Shown: positions 25,924 through 34,691 of the stretch, piece by piece
How positions within the stretch are numbered: position 1 is the stretch's first letter
Layout of the letters: every line of letters starts with the position of its first letter
Origin: Bacillota bacterium
GTDB taxonomy: Bacteria > Bacillota > Clostridia > DSM-8532
Length of the DNA stretch: 64,000 nt
Reading direction: 5' to 3'
Assembly (NCBI GenBank): GCA_023443745.1
Contig: JAEZTB010000058.1
Coordinates: forward strand, 356,625-420,624
Translations under genes and position numbers: made by a program
The notes under the pieces: model-generated
What the model saw: the letters and a program-made list of their open reading frames with translations, nothing else
Told to the model about the DNA's origin: nothing
Databases searched by the model: none

Positions 25924-26757
25924 ATGAAAAAAGTTGCACTTATTACCGGAGCTTCATCGGGAATAGGAAGGGCAACGGCCCAGTATCTGATGGCAAAAGG
26001 CTATCATGTATACGGAACCTCCAGGAAGGTTGAAGGTCGTTTTAGTGAGGGCCATTCAGACTTTGACCCAAAAAGCGGGGGCTTTATTGATATGATCCCC
26101 ATGGACGTTACGTGCGACACCTCTGTGGAGGTCGCTGTTAAGACGGTCTTTGCAAAGGAAGGACAAATTGATGTTTTAGTGAGCAATGCAGGAACAGGTA
26201 TTGCCGGTTCCATTGAGGACACCTCCATTATCGAGGCCAAAAATCAATTTGAAACAAACGTTTTTGGCTCACTCAGGGTTATTCAGTCGGTTCTGCCTAT
26301 TATGCGGGAGCAGCATTCCGGCAAAATTATTGCTTTAAGCTCGGTAGCAGGAGTTATTTCCATCCCTTATCAAGCCCACTACAGTGCCAGTAAATTTGCC
26401 ATGGAAGCTATGATTGAAGCCTTAAGATATGAAATTGCGGCCTTTGGTATAAAGGCCTGTCTTGTTGAGCCTGGTGATACAAAGACAGGATTTACCCACA
26501 GCCGCACTGTTTCAAAAGGATCAACTGAAAAAAGTCCTTACCATGCCAGGTTCCAGCGATCCTTAACCCGAATGGAACGCGATGAGCAGAACGGAGCGTC
26601 TCCCGATGCAGTTGCTCGCGTCATTTATGCCATGATCAGAAAAAAGAGTCCCCCCGTTCGTGTCACCGTAGGCTTTCAGTATAAAGCTGTTCTTTTCCTC
26701 AAACGGCTTTTGCCTACAAGGATTTTGGAGAAAATGATCGGAATTCTCTATAATTGA
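25924..26757 (+). CDS. Short-chain dehydrogenase/reductase
   Basis: The 277-residue classical SDR has the NAD(P)-binding motif TGASSGIG (8-15), SNAG (87-90), and the catalytic Ser140, Tyr153 and Lys157 (YSASK). The C-terminal extension contains a hydrophobic, Arg/Lys-rich tail (VLFLKRLLPTRILEKMIGIL) that could associate with membrane, as in lipid-acting SDRs. The ATG at 25924 is preferred to a TTG three codons earlier. It diverges from the alpha-oxoamine synthase, which raises the possibility of a keto-lipid reductase; other substrates are equally open. Confidence 0.88.
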   Translation: MKKVALITGASSGIGRATAQYLMAKGYHVYGTSRKVEGRFSEGHSDFDPKSGGFIDMIPMDVTCDTSVEVAVKTVFAKEGQIDVLVSNAGTGIAGSIEDTSIIEAKNQFETNVFGSLRVIQSVLPIMREQHSGKIIALSSVAGVISIPYQAHYSASKFAMEAMIEALRYEIAAFGIKACLVEPGDTKTGFTHSRTVSKGSTEKSPYHARFQRSLTRMERDEQNGASPDAVARVIYAMIRKKSPPVRVTVGFQYKAVLFLKRLLPTRILEKMIGILYN

Positions 26758-26765
26758 GAGGGACT

Positions 26766-28034
26766 TTACCTCACAAAAAGCTTTGCCCACTTTTCTGTAA
26801 TCATGCCCAAAATAAGTCCATAGCTGCATTTTGGAGAATCCTTACCCGCTATAATGGCTATGGAAGCTACCCGCTCACCATCCAAATCAATATTGAGAAC
26901 ACCGACGGGCTGCCCTGTCTTAACGGGTGCATTGATAATTTCAGGAATTTCCATAGTCTCTACCATCTTCCCTTTACTGCCTTTTTTCACAACCACAACA
27001 GCATCCTCAGAAAAATGAAGAGGAACGATGGTCGTCACTCCTTTTTTAACTTTAACGATACCTGCCTCCAGACCTTTCTTCTGTATTCTTGCCGTCTCCC
27101 AGTTACTAAAGGCGAAATCCAAAAGCCTTGCCGATTCAGAGAATCGCATATTATTGCTTTCCGATCCTAGAATCACTGATATGAATTTTGTTCCATCCCG
27201 TTCAGCCGAGGCCGAGAGGCAAAAGCCCGCCTTATTTGTAAATCCGGTCTTTATTCCCGTGGTTCCTCTATATCGTTTGACTAATTTATTAGTATTGTCC
27301 AGGTCGAATTTTCCGTCCCGAAATGTATCGTGCCAGATGGTCGTATAATATACAATTTTGGGGTGCTTGGTAAGAAGCTCTCTTGACATGATTGCAATAT
27401 CGGCAGCCGAGCTGTAATGACCGTCATCGGTAAGGCCTGTGCAATCCAAAAACTTGGTGTTCTTCATTTTGAGTTCCTCAGCTCGTTGATTCATCATGGC
27501 CACAAAAGCCTCTTCACTTCCTGCAACCAATTCGGCCAAGGCCACGGATGCATCGTTGGCAGAGTGAACAGCCACAGCTTTTAAGAGCTCCTCAACAGTA
27601 AAGATTTCCCCCTCTTTAAGGTAGACCTGTGATCCTCCCATTTTAGTGACATAGGGAGAAATAGTGGTCGTATCTGAGGTCTTGAACTTACCGGCATCCA
27701 GAGCTTCCATAACCAGCAGCATCGTCATGATCTTGGTGATGCTTGCTATGGGCATCTTCTCATTCTCGTTGAAAGCATAAAGCACAGTACCCGTTTCAGC
27801 CTCGATGAGCATGGCAGCCTTGCCATTGACCTGGAACTGTGGTGTTACCTTTGTTTTAGTATTCTCAGTACCGGTCTCGGCCACTGTATTTGCTTCCAAT
27901 GTTGCAATGGACACATCCGCCTCATCCATGGCGGTAGACGGATTTTCTTCACCCGCTGCGTGCGTCGCTATTGTACCTGTAAAAAGACAAAGTGAAAGAA
28001 GGAGCGCAAAAAATAACCTGCATTTGAGTTTCAT
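26766..28034 (-). CDS. dacF: D-alanyl-D-alanine carboxypeptidase, DacF/PBP5 type
   Basis: The 422-residue penicillin-binding protein has a signal peptide (about 1-27), a variable Thr/Glu-rich segment, and the S11 motifs S98-x-x-K101 in PIASITKIM, SAN in VHSANDAS and KTG in GIKTGFTNKAG. A C-terminal beta-rich PBP5_C domain follows. It removes the terminal D-Ala of peptidoglycan stem peptides. DacF-type enzymes act in sporulating Firmicutes, but the spoIIA genes often next to dacF are missing here, so dacF versus dacA is uncertain. The ATG at 28034 follows GGAG. Confidence 0.92.
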   Translation of the reverse strand: MKLKCRLFFALLLSLCLFTGTIATHAAGEENPSTAMDEADVSIATLEANTVAETGTENTKTKVTPQFQVNGKAAMLIEAETGTVLYAFNENEKMPIASITKIMTMLLVMEALDAGKFKTSDTTTISPYVTKMGGSQVYLKEGEIFTVEELLKAVAVHSANDASVALAELVAGSEEAFVAMMNQRAEELKMKNTKFLDCTGLTDDGHYSSAADIAIMSRELLTKHPKIVYYTTIWHDTFRDGKFDLDNTNKLVKRYRGTTGIKTGFTNKAGFCLSASAERDGTKFISVILGSESNNMRFSESARLLDFAFSNWETARIQKKGLEAGIVKVKKGVTTIVPLHFSEDAVVVVKKGSKGKMVETMEIPEIINAPVKTGQPVGVLNIDLDGERVASIAIIAGKDSPKCSYGLILGMITEKWAKLFVR

Positions 28035-28128
28035 GGATATCACTCCAAAGACTTATCCATAAAAACTATATGCAGGCTTATCTCGGTTATTCTGCTTTAA
28101 AAAAATCTTGTACCTAAAACCTGGGGGA

Positions 28129-29430
28129 CTATTCAATAAAGTCTATTATTAATGGTGTGGGCGAAGGCTCTGTCCCGCTCATAATCACTGCACTGTCAAG
28201 CTCCCTAAAAGCAGCATCAAATAATGATTCGTCGTCGGCATGCAGAACCATTAGAGGCTCACCCTTAGTGACCCGGTTTCCGGGTTTCTTAAGAAGAACG
28301 ATACCGGCCGCAGGATCGATTGCACTTTCCTTGGTAGCTCTTCCTGCCCCGAGAAGCATAGAGGCCATGCCGAGTCTGTCAGAAATAACAGCCCCTATAT
28401 AGCCTTCCTCTTTAGCCAGGTATTGTTTTGTATGAACGGCCACGGGAAGAAGTCCCGTATTGTTAATAACAGCATCCATGCCCTTTTGAGCTTTAATCAT
28501 AAGCCTTAGCTTTTCCAGAGCACTTCTGTTTTTTATGGTATCTCGTGCTAGTGCCACGCAGGTATCAAAATCACCTTTTCCGGCCAACTCAAGCATTTTT
28601 CCAGCAAGGGTGACACATACTTCCGTAATATCTTCCGGGCCATGGCCAGTGAGCACCTCTATGGCTTCTTTTACCTCAAGAGCATTTCCCACGGCTTTAC
28701 CCAAGGGCCGGTCCATATCGGTGATAACCGCTACAGTCCTACGTCCTGCACCCCTCCCTATGCGCACCATAGCCTGGGCTAGTTTTTTAGCGTCCTCCAC
28801 ATTTTTCATGAAGGCACCGCTCCCCACCTTGACATCAAGGACAATGCCATTGGCTCCGGCTGCCAGTTTTTTACTCATGATGCTGGCAGAAATAAGAGGG
28901 ATACTCTGAACTGTCCCGGTCACATCCCGCAGGGCATAAAGCTTTTTATCTGCAGGAACAAGGTTCCCCGTCTGACCTGCTACGGCAAGTCCGATGGACT
29001 GAACAATACGAATAAACTCATCTGTCGAGAGTTCTGTTTTAAAGCCGGGTATGGACTCCAGCTTATCAATGGTTCCTCCCGTATGGCCTAGGCCTCTCCC
29101 GCTCATCTTAGCCACAGGCACGCCGCAGGCCGCCACCATGGGGCCTAATATGAGAGTGGTCTTATCCCCTACACCACCGGTGCTGTGTTTATCAACCTTA
29201 ATCCCCGGGATAGGAGAAAGATCGATCTGATCGCCTGAAGCTACCATAGCTTGTGTTAAATGCAGAGTTTCCTCCTCATCCATATCCTTAAGGCAGATGG
29301 CCATAAGCAGGGCGCTGGTCTGATAATCAGGGATGGAACCATCCACACAGCCCTTGATAAAAAAATCAATCTCCTCATGGGAGAGCTTCATTCCATCACG
29401 CTTTTTTTCAATGATATCCACCATTCTCAT
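28129..29430 (-). CDS. pdp: Pyrimidine-nucleoside phosphorylase
   Basis: The 433-residue enzyme has the thymidine/pyrimidine phosphorylase signature KMSGRGLGHTGGTIDKLESI preceded by KHSTGGVGDKTTL. The N-terminal alpha domain starts MRMVDIIEKKRDG and the C-terminal domain contains the PYNP_C fold. It splits uridine, deoxyuridine or thymidine with phosphate to the base and (deoxy)ribose-1-phosphate. That feeds the phosphopentomutase encoded 48 nt upstream in the same operon. The deoxyribose-phosphate aldolase that would complete the path is at 61811. Confidence 0.95.
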   Translation of the reverse strand: MRMVDIIEKKRDGMKLSHEEIDFFIKGCVDGSIPDYQTSALLMAICLKDMDEEETLHLTQAMVASGDQIDLSPIPGIKVDKHSTGGVGDKTTLILGPMVAACGVPVAKMSGRGLGHTGGTIDKLESIPGFKTELSTDEFIRIVQSIGLAVAGQTGNLVPADKKLYALRDVTGTVQSIPLISASIMSKKLAAGANGIVLDVKVGSGAFMKNVEDAKKLAQAMVRIGRGAGRRTVAVITDMDRPLGKAVGNALEVKEAIEVLTGHGPEDITEVCVTLAGKMLELAGKGDFDTCVALARDTIKNRSALEKLRLMIKAQKGMDAVINNTGLLPVAVHTKQYLAKEEGYIGAVISDRLGMASMLLGAGRATKESAIDPAAGIVLLKKPGNRVTKGEPLMVLHADDESLFDAAFRELDSAVIMSGTEPSPTPLIIDFIE

Positions 29431-29478
29431 ATTAAAAGACCTTCTTTCTTTATGATTGGATCGTTCTTGTGCTTTATC

Positions 29479-30666
29479 TCATTCCACCTCTTTGGCAATG
29501 TCCTTCCAAAAGCTCTTCCCCTCAATGTCGGCCTTAATATCAAGATACTCGGCAACGGTTGCCGCAATATCTGAGAAACTCTCTCGGGTATGAAGATTGG
29601 TGCCGGCTTTAACAGGCTTCCCGTAAATAAGCAGCGGCGTATACTCCCTGGAGTGGTCGGTGCTTTCGGTTGTGGGATCACAACCGTGATCGGCTGTAAT
29701 AATGAGAATATCGTCATCCTTCATTACTGCCATTATCTCTGGCAAGCGCTTATCAAAATCCACCAGACTCCGGGCGTACCCTTCCGGATTATTACGGTGT
29801 CCGTAGAGCATGTCAAAATCAACCAGATTGGTGAAGAGTATACCGGAAAAGCTGTCCTTCAACCAATTTAAGGTATGATTTACCCCATCCATATTATCAT
29901 GTATATGCACTGCGTGGGTAATACCCTCACCTGCGAAGATATCTTCTATTTTACCGACACCTCTGACTTCAAAGCCCTGCTCCTTGGCATAATCCAGAAC
30001 CGTCTTCTTTATGGGCTTCAAAGAAAAGTCCCGCCTGCGATCGGTACGTTTAAAGCTGCCAGGCTGGCCCACGAAGGGTCGGGCGATGACACGCCCTACG
30101 GCATGCTCACCTTTTAATAGCTCACGAGCCTTGCGGCATATCTCATATTGCTCTTCAATCGGAATAATATCCTCGTGAGCAGCAATCTGGAACACGCTGT
30201 CCGCTGAGGTATACACAATGGGGAAGCCTGTTTTCATATGCTCTTCACCCAACTGAGCAATGATTTCAGTACCTGATGCCGAATAGTTTCCCAGACTCTT
30301 TGTGCCTATAGCCTTCTCAAAGGCCTTGATAACATCGGAAGGAAATCCCTGAGGGTAGGTTGGGAAGGGCTTGTTTAAAATCAACCCCGAAATCTCCCAA
30401 TGACCCGTGGTGGTGTCTTTTCCTTTGGAACGCTCACCTAATCGTCCTACGGCCCCCAGTGCTTCATTGGGTTTTCCCATATAATCTACCCCGTCCATCA
30501 TGCCAAGACCCAGACTTTTTAGATTGTCGAGCCTAAACCAGGGCTCATTGGCCATAGCTTTTGTTATATTACCCAAAGTATTGCTTCCAACATCACCATA
30601 GGCCGCGGCATCGGGCAGCTCGCCTATTCCCACACTATCTAATACTATAATAATAGCTCTTTTCAT
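29479..30666 (-). CDS. deoB: Phosphopentomutase
   Basis: The 395-residue alkaline-phosphatase-superfamily mutase interconverts (deoxy)ribose-1- and 5-phosphate. It has the metal-binding N-terminus [15 protein letters not shown], the phospho-acceptor Thr in [12 protein letters not shown] and metal ligands in [24 protein letters not shown]. The ATG at 30666 follows GGAGG. It is the first gene of a deoB-pdp nucleoside catabolic operon. A TATAAT -10 and a 10-bp inverted repeat lie just upstream and probably mediate regulation. Confidence 0.96.
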   Translation of the reverse strand: MKRAIIIVLDSVGIGELPDAAAYGDVGSNTLGNITKAMANEPWFRLDNLKSLGLGMMDGVDYMGKPNEALGAVGRLGERSKGKDTTTGHWEISGLILNKPFPTYPQGFPSDVIKAFEKAIGTKSLGNYSASGTEIIAQLGEEHMKTGFPIVYTSADSVFQIAAHEDIIPIEEQYEICRKARELLKGEHAVGRVIARPFVGQPGSFKRTDRRRDFSLKPIKKTVLDYAKEQGFEVRGVGKIEDIFAGEGITHAVHIHDNMDGVNHTLNWLKDSFSGILFTNLVDFDMLYGHRNNPEGYARSLVDFDKRLPEIMAVMKDDDILIITADHGCDPTTESTDHSREYTPLLIYGKPVKAGTNLHTRESFSDIAATVAEYLDIKADIEGKSFWKDIAKEVE

Positions 30667-30703
30667 TTCGATTACCTCCGTCCAAACTATTATACTATTC
30701 TTC

Positions 30704-30726
30704 TCATATTTTAGTTTAAAATATGA
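30704..30726. promoter_or_regulatory. Inverted repeat upstream of deoB
   Basis: TCATATTTTA and TAAAATATGA are perfect 10-bp arms separated by GTT, located about 40-60 nt upstream of the deoB start and adjacent to a minus-strand TATAAT. It is a candidate operator for a deo-type repressor. No regulator gene is adjacent. Confidence 0.4.
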
Positions 30727-30858
30727 TTCCTATTATGATTAATATTTATCACCTTGATGGCAAGTGAAACAGTCCTATATCAAATCCAGATTCATTGCCC
30801 TAATAGCTTGTTCATTAAAGCCCGCATATGATAAGCTTGTACAGAGGTGACGCATTAC

Positions 30859-31653
30859 GTGTATCTTTTTCTTGTAATAGTTTTAAGCTTTATGCTGGTA
30901 ATGGTGCTTCAGGCCGGGCACCTCAAACGTGAATATATCAAAATACATAAATGTGAATTGGGTATTCGGGTTGCTTTAATTTCCGATCTTCACATGGGCC
31001 TTCTCATGGTTTCTGATGAGGATGCAGCTAAGGCCTTTCGCGATGAAAAGCCCGATCTTCTCATTATTGCAGGCGATATAATCGATAAAGAAAAGCATAT
31101 TCAGCTCTTTACAAACTGGGTCAAGAGCGTTTCCCCCAACTGTCCGATTTTCACAGTACCGGGTAATCACGATCACCTCTGTTTCAAGAAAAATCCACTT
31201 GCTAAGGGTCTTTTTCTCTTTAATTTGAAAAGCCTTGGTATTGAACTTCTTATCAATGACTCCATAACCTTTCACAAGGGTGGTCGAAGCCTTAACCTCG
31301 TTGGAATTGATGATTACAGGCAAGGAAATCCCAATGTGAAACATGCTCTTTCAAAAAGAGACAGAAACGCTGATTTTACACTGGCTATCGCTCATAATCC
31401 CGAGACTGCTCTTTTAGTTCCTCAAGGGGAGGTTGACCTTCTTTTAAGCGGCCATTTTCACGGGGGCCAGATTTGGATGCCCTTTAATTTGGAATACAAA
31501 CTGCTAAGAAATGAAGAAACCTGCAAAGCCGGCTACCACAAGGGGCTACATACCATCAACGGGACCCCTACCTATATCAGTCGCGGGATTGGAAATGTAG
31601 TTGTCCCCTTCCGGTTGGGTTCCCTGCCGGAAATTACCTTTATTGATCTTTAG
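30859..31653 (+). CDS. Membrane-anchored metallophosphoesterase (YkuE-like)
   Basis: The 264-residue protein starts with a single hydrophobic helix (LFLVIVLSFMLVMVL). It has the calcineurin-type dimetal motifs ISDLHMG, AGDIIDK, PGNHDH, IAHNPE and SGHFHGGQI in order. YkuE-like enzymes are exported or membrane-bound phosphoesterases. The natural substrate (phospholipid headgroup or UDP-sugar) is not determinable here. GTG at 30859 lies 9 nt after AGAGGTG; a GTG four codons upstream lacks a ribosome-binding site. Confidence 0.88.
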   Translation: MYLFLVIVLSFMLVMVLQAGHLKREYIKIHKCELGIRVALISDLHMGLLMVSDEDAAKAFRDEKPDLLIIAGDIIDKEKHIQLFTNWVKSVSPNCPIFTVPGNHDHLCFKKNPLAKGLFLFNLKSLGIELLINDSITFHKGGRSLNLVGIDDYRQGNPNVKHALSKRDRNADFTLAIAHNPETALLVPQGEVDLLLSGHFHGGQIWMPFNLEYKLLRNEETCKAGYHKGLHTINGTPTYISRGIGNVVVPFRLGSLPEITFIDL

Positions 31654-31657
31654 ATGA

Positions 31658-32809
31658 TCAGTCTTGCCCATCAGCTATTTCAATTAAGCTGTCAGCAGTA
31701 TATTTCATTTCATCCGGAGTATTAAAAAAGCCAATACTTAATCGCACTAAACCGGTCTTTTCTGTCCCCAAGGCCTGGTGAGCCAGGGGTGCACAATGAA
31801 ATCCCGGTCTTACGGCAATATGATACCTGGAATCCAGCAGATTTGCAGTTTCAGAAGAATCCATATTTTTAACAAGCAGGGCAATGATACCGCTGTTCTG
31901 ATGTGCTTCCACCATTGAGAATAATTTGATTCGATTATGGGGTGCCAAGCGTTCATAAAGTTTTAAAAGCAGCAGCTCCTTTTTCTCAAGGATGGTTTTT
32001 GTTCCTGTTTTAATAATGAACTCCGCTCCCGCACCCAAACCGGCAATGCCCGGGGTGTTTAAAGTGCCGCTTTCAATGAGGTCCGGCATAAACACGGGAT
32101 GTATAGTCTCAAAGGAGCGGCTTCCGGTTCCTCCTTGAATGATGGGCCTCAAAGAAATTTTCTCATCCACAAAAAGTCCACCTGTTCCCTGAGGTCCCAT
32201 TAAGCCCTTGTGGCCCGGGAAGGCCAATAGGGAAATAGACATGGCTTTGACGTCAAAAGGCAGCACCCCTGCTCCCTGAGAGGCATCCACCAAGTAAAGA
32301 ATACCCTTTTTCCGGGCAAGTTCGCCGACCTCTCCATAGGGCATGATTGTACCTGTTACGTTTGATGAAGCTGTTAAAATGATAAGCCTGGTATTAGTCC
32401 GTATCGCCCTTGAAATAGCATAGTAATCGATAGCACCGAAACGGTTTTTGGGCATGACAACTGTATAGGTGATAATCCCGTTTTTCTTAAGCTCGTATAG
32501 AGGCCGCAGAACGGAATTATGTTCCATAGCCGTGGTTACAACATGATCGCCTTTTTTCAGAACACCTTGAATGGCCATATTAAGGGCCATGGTGGCATTA
32601 GACGTAAACCCTATCTGAAGCGGGTTGCTGACATTAAAAAGAGCGGCAAGCTGTTCTCTTGCCTTCATTACACATAGAGCGGATTCCCTGGCCATTGCAT
32701 GAGAGGAACGACCTGGATTGGCACAGGATTCCCGCATAAATCTGTCAATCTTGTCATAAACGGCAGCAGGCTTTGGAAAGGAAGTCGCAGCGTTATCTAA
32801 ATAGATCAT
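31658..32809 (-). CDS. Cysteine desulfurase-like class V aminotransferase (TIGR01977-type)
   Basis: The 383-residue class V PLP enzyme starts MIYLDNAATSFPKP. It has ASSNVTG, the VDASQGAG Asp for the PLP nitrogen, Schiff-base K201 in FPGHKGLMG, and a Cys in RPGFHCAPLAH at the position of the desulfurase active site. This branch is distinct from IscS and SufS and often stands alone in Firmicutes. It may supply sulfur or selenium. No IscU or SufU partner lies next to it. Its stop is 5 nt from the convergent phosphoesterase stop. Confidence 0.9.
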   Translation of the reverse strand: MIYLDNAATSFPKPAAVYDKIDRFMRESCANPGRSSHAMARESALCVMKAREQLAALFNVSNPLQIGFTSNATMALNMAIQGVLKKGDHVVTTAMEHNSVLRPLYELKKNGIITYTVVMPKNRFGAIDYYAISRAIRTNTRLIILTASSNVTGTIMPYGEVGELARKKGILYLVDASQGAGVLPFDVKAMSISLLAFPGHKGLMGPQGTGGLFVDEKISLRPIIQGGTGSRSFETIHPVFMPDLIESGTLNTPGIAGLGAGAEFIIKTGTKTILEKKELLLLKLYERLAPHNRIKLFSMVEAHQNSGIIALLVKNMDSSETANLLDSRYHIAVRPGFHCAPLAHQALGTEKTGLVRLSIGFFNTPDEMKYTADSLIEIADGQD

Positions 32810-32888
32810 CCAGAGCCTCTTTGGTTAAACTCATACTCTATGATATGCAATGGTACAAGCCTTCGTGTTTCGACTTTTTTCTGCTATT

Positions 32889-33455
32889 TTAGCCCAAATT
32901 CATCTCAGAGAGCTTCTTTCGTACCTTTTTCAAATCCAAGTAAAAATCTTCCCGTTTATGGATATCTCTTAGAACAGCTGCCGGATGAAAGGTAGGCAGT
33001 ATGAGAAGATTGCCTGGTTTCTCAATCCAGGACCCGCGAAGCTTGGTAATCCGGGCTTCCTTATCAATAACAGCTTTAGCGGCAGTAGCACCAAGACAAA
33101 CAATAACAGCAGGCTTTATGGCCTTGACTTGATAGCGGAGCCAGGGCAGGCAGGCTTCAGCTTCCTCAAGACTGGGTACGCGATTATTGGGAGGCCGGCA
33201 TTTAACGACATTGGCGATATAGTATTGCTCCGGGTTAAATTCCAATGCTTCCAAAAGCAGATCCAGCAGCTTACCCGCACGGCCAACAAAAGCCTCGCCC
33301 TGGAGATCCTCCTGTTCACCGGGGCCCTCCCCTATAAACAGAAGAGGAGAAGACTTTGGCGCACCTCTTCCAATCACTACATTTTTTCTGTTCTCATGAA
33401 GGCCGCATCTTTCGCAGCAGGAACATGCCTTAACAAAGCTCTCCCATTGGTTCAT
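32889..33455 (-). CDS. Type 4 uracil-DNA glycosylase (4Fe-4S)
   Basis: The 188-residue enzyme has the family 4 UDG motifs GEGPGEQEDLQGEAFVG and TFHPAAVLR. Four cysteines suited to bind a 4Fe-4S cluster are present (C14, C17, C86, C102). It removes uracil from deaminated DNA. The ATG at 33455 follows TTGGAGAA; the frame stays open 44 codons upstream without homology. It is a single gene divergent from the Ca-binding-repeat protein. Confidence 0.93.
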   Translation of the reverse strand: MNQWESFVKACSCCERCGLHENRKNVVIGRGAPKSSPLLFIGEGPGEQEDLQGEAFVGRAGKLLDLLLEALEFNPEQYYIANVVKCRPPNNRVPSLEEAEACLPWLRYQVKAIKPAVIVCLGATAAKAVIDKEARITKLRGSWIEKPGNLLILPTFHPAAVLRDIHKREDFYLDLKKVRKKLSEMNLG

Positions 33456-33592
33456 AGCATTTCTCCAATAATGAGTCAGTATTTCTCTTCTTATGATACA
33501 ACAAAAACATCGTACAGTTATACTCCAAAAAAGCCGATATTCAAAATGAGACTTAATATCAAGGATGGTTGATTTGCAAGGAGGCATGTCTT

Positions 33593-34609
33593 ATGAGAAT
33601 CGCGGATTCCCACGTTCTTTTGAACGCCCGATGGTCCGCCGCAAGGCAACACTCTGCAAAAGAAACATTTCAGTTCTGGTCTCAGGAACCGAATCAAGGT
33701 ACAGAAGAAAACGTCCTCATTGATATTTCTGAGGAAGGTAAGAAACTCCAGCAAAACAATATTCGTAATGAACCAACCAAGCCCCTGGAGGAGGAAACTC
33801 CCATCGAGCTGACCGACAGGGATAAGGAGAAAATCAAGCTTCTTGAGGATTTTATTTATATCCTCACGGGTAAACGCTTGAAATTTGCTATTCCCAAGCT
33901 GAAAATCGATGAGGATCCTGCTTCATCCCCTGTCACACCTCAAGGCTGGGGGCTCAGGTACGATTACCAGGAATTCACACATGAATCTGAAAAACTCTCT
34001 TTTTCATCGAAAGGAAGTGTGAAAACATCCGATGGCCGTGAAATCCAATTTAATCTGGATTTTAGGGTGAGCCGGGAGTTTATTCAGCAGAAGAGTATAT
34101 CCGTACGTGCAGGAGACGCGCTTTTAGACCCGCTTGTCATTAACTTCAGCAATGCTTCCGCATCCCTGGGTGACCGTAATTACTCCTTTGATATTGACTG
34201 TGATGGTGTCAATGATATGATTGCTTTTACTGGAGCAGGGTCGGGCTTTCTGGCTCTGGACTTGAACGGCAACAACATCATTGACGACGGGGGCGAGCTC
34301 TTTGGCCCTCAAACGGGCAATGGCTTTAGTGAGCTTGCTACCTACGATGGGGACGGAAACGGCTGGATCGACGAAAATGACGAAATCTTTAACAGGCTAA
34401 AGATATGGACGCTGAACGAAAAGGGTGAAAAAATCCTGCTGGCAATAGGACAGGCCGGGGTCGGTGCCATTTATCTGGGTAATGTTCAGTCGGAATTTGG
34501 ATTAAAAACCCAGTCCAACGAAGCCCTCGGACAAATCCGTCAAACCGGTATTTTCCTAAAAGAAACCGGCGAAGCGGGCACCATCCAGCATGTAGATCTG
34601 GCTATTTGA
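33593..34609 (+). CDS. Ca-binding (EF-hand/dockerin-like loop) protein of unknown function
   Basis: The 338-residue protein starts at ATG 33593 after AAGGAGG. It has no signal peptide or transmembrane helix. The N-terminus (MRIADSHVLLNARWSAARQ) is followed by a charged region, and the second half carries acidic loops: DIDCDGVNDM, DLNGNNIIDDGGELFG and DGDGNGWIDENDEIFNRLKIW. These match Ca-binding loop patterns in bacterial repeat proteins. Similar proteins occur next to secreted or flagellar genes, but no such neighbour is present here. The function and export route are unknown. Confidence 0.75.
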   Translation: MRIADSHVLLNARWSAARQHSAKETFQFWSQEPNQGTEENVLIDISEEGKKLQQNNIRNEPTKPLEEETPIELTDRDKEKIKLLEDFIYILTGKRLKFAIPKLKIDEDPASSPVTPQGWGLRYDYQEFTHESEKLSFSSKGSVKTSDGREIQFNLDFRVSREFIQQKSISVRAGDALLDPLVINFSNASASLGDRNYSFDIDCDGVNDMIAFTGAGSGFLALDLNGNNIIDDGGELFGPQTGNGFSELATYDGDGNGWIDENDEIFNRLKIWTLNEKGEKILLAIGQAGVGAIYLGNVQSEFGLKTQSNEALGQIRQTGIFLKETGEAGTIQHVDLAI

Positions 34610-34650
34610 CGTATGACAACAAGGCCACACGCATGTTGCGCGTGTATTTT

Positions 34651-34684
34651 AAAAGCCGCTGATGATTTTCCACCAGCGGCTTTT
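34651..34684. terminator. Bidirectional terminator
   Basis: AAAAGCCGCTG pairs with CAGCGGCTTTT and is followed by T5 on the plus strand. It separates the Ca-binding gene from the convergent glucan phosphorylase. A smaller ACACGC/GCGTGT hairpin lies just before it (34627-34645). Confidence 0.85.
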
Positions 34685-34691
34685 TCTCTGC

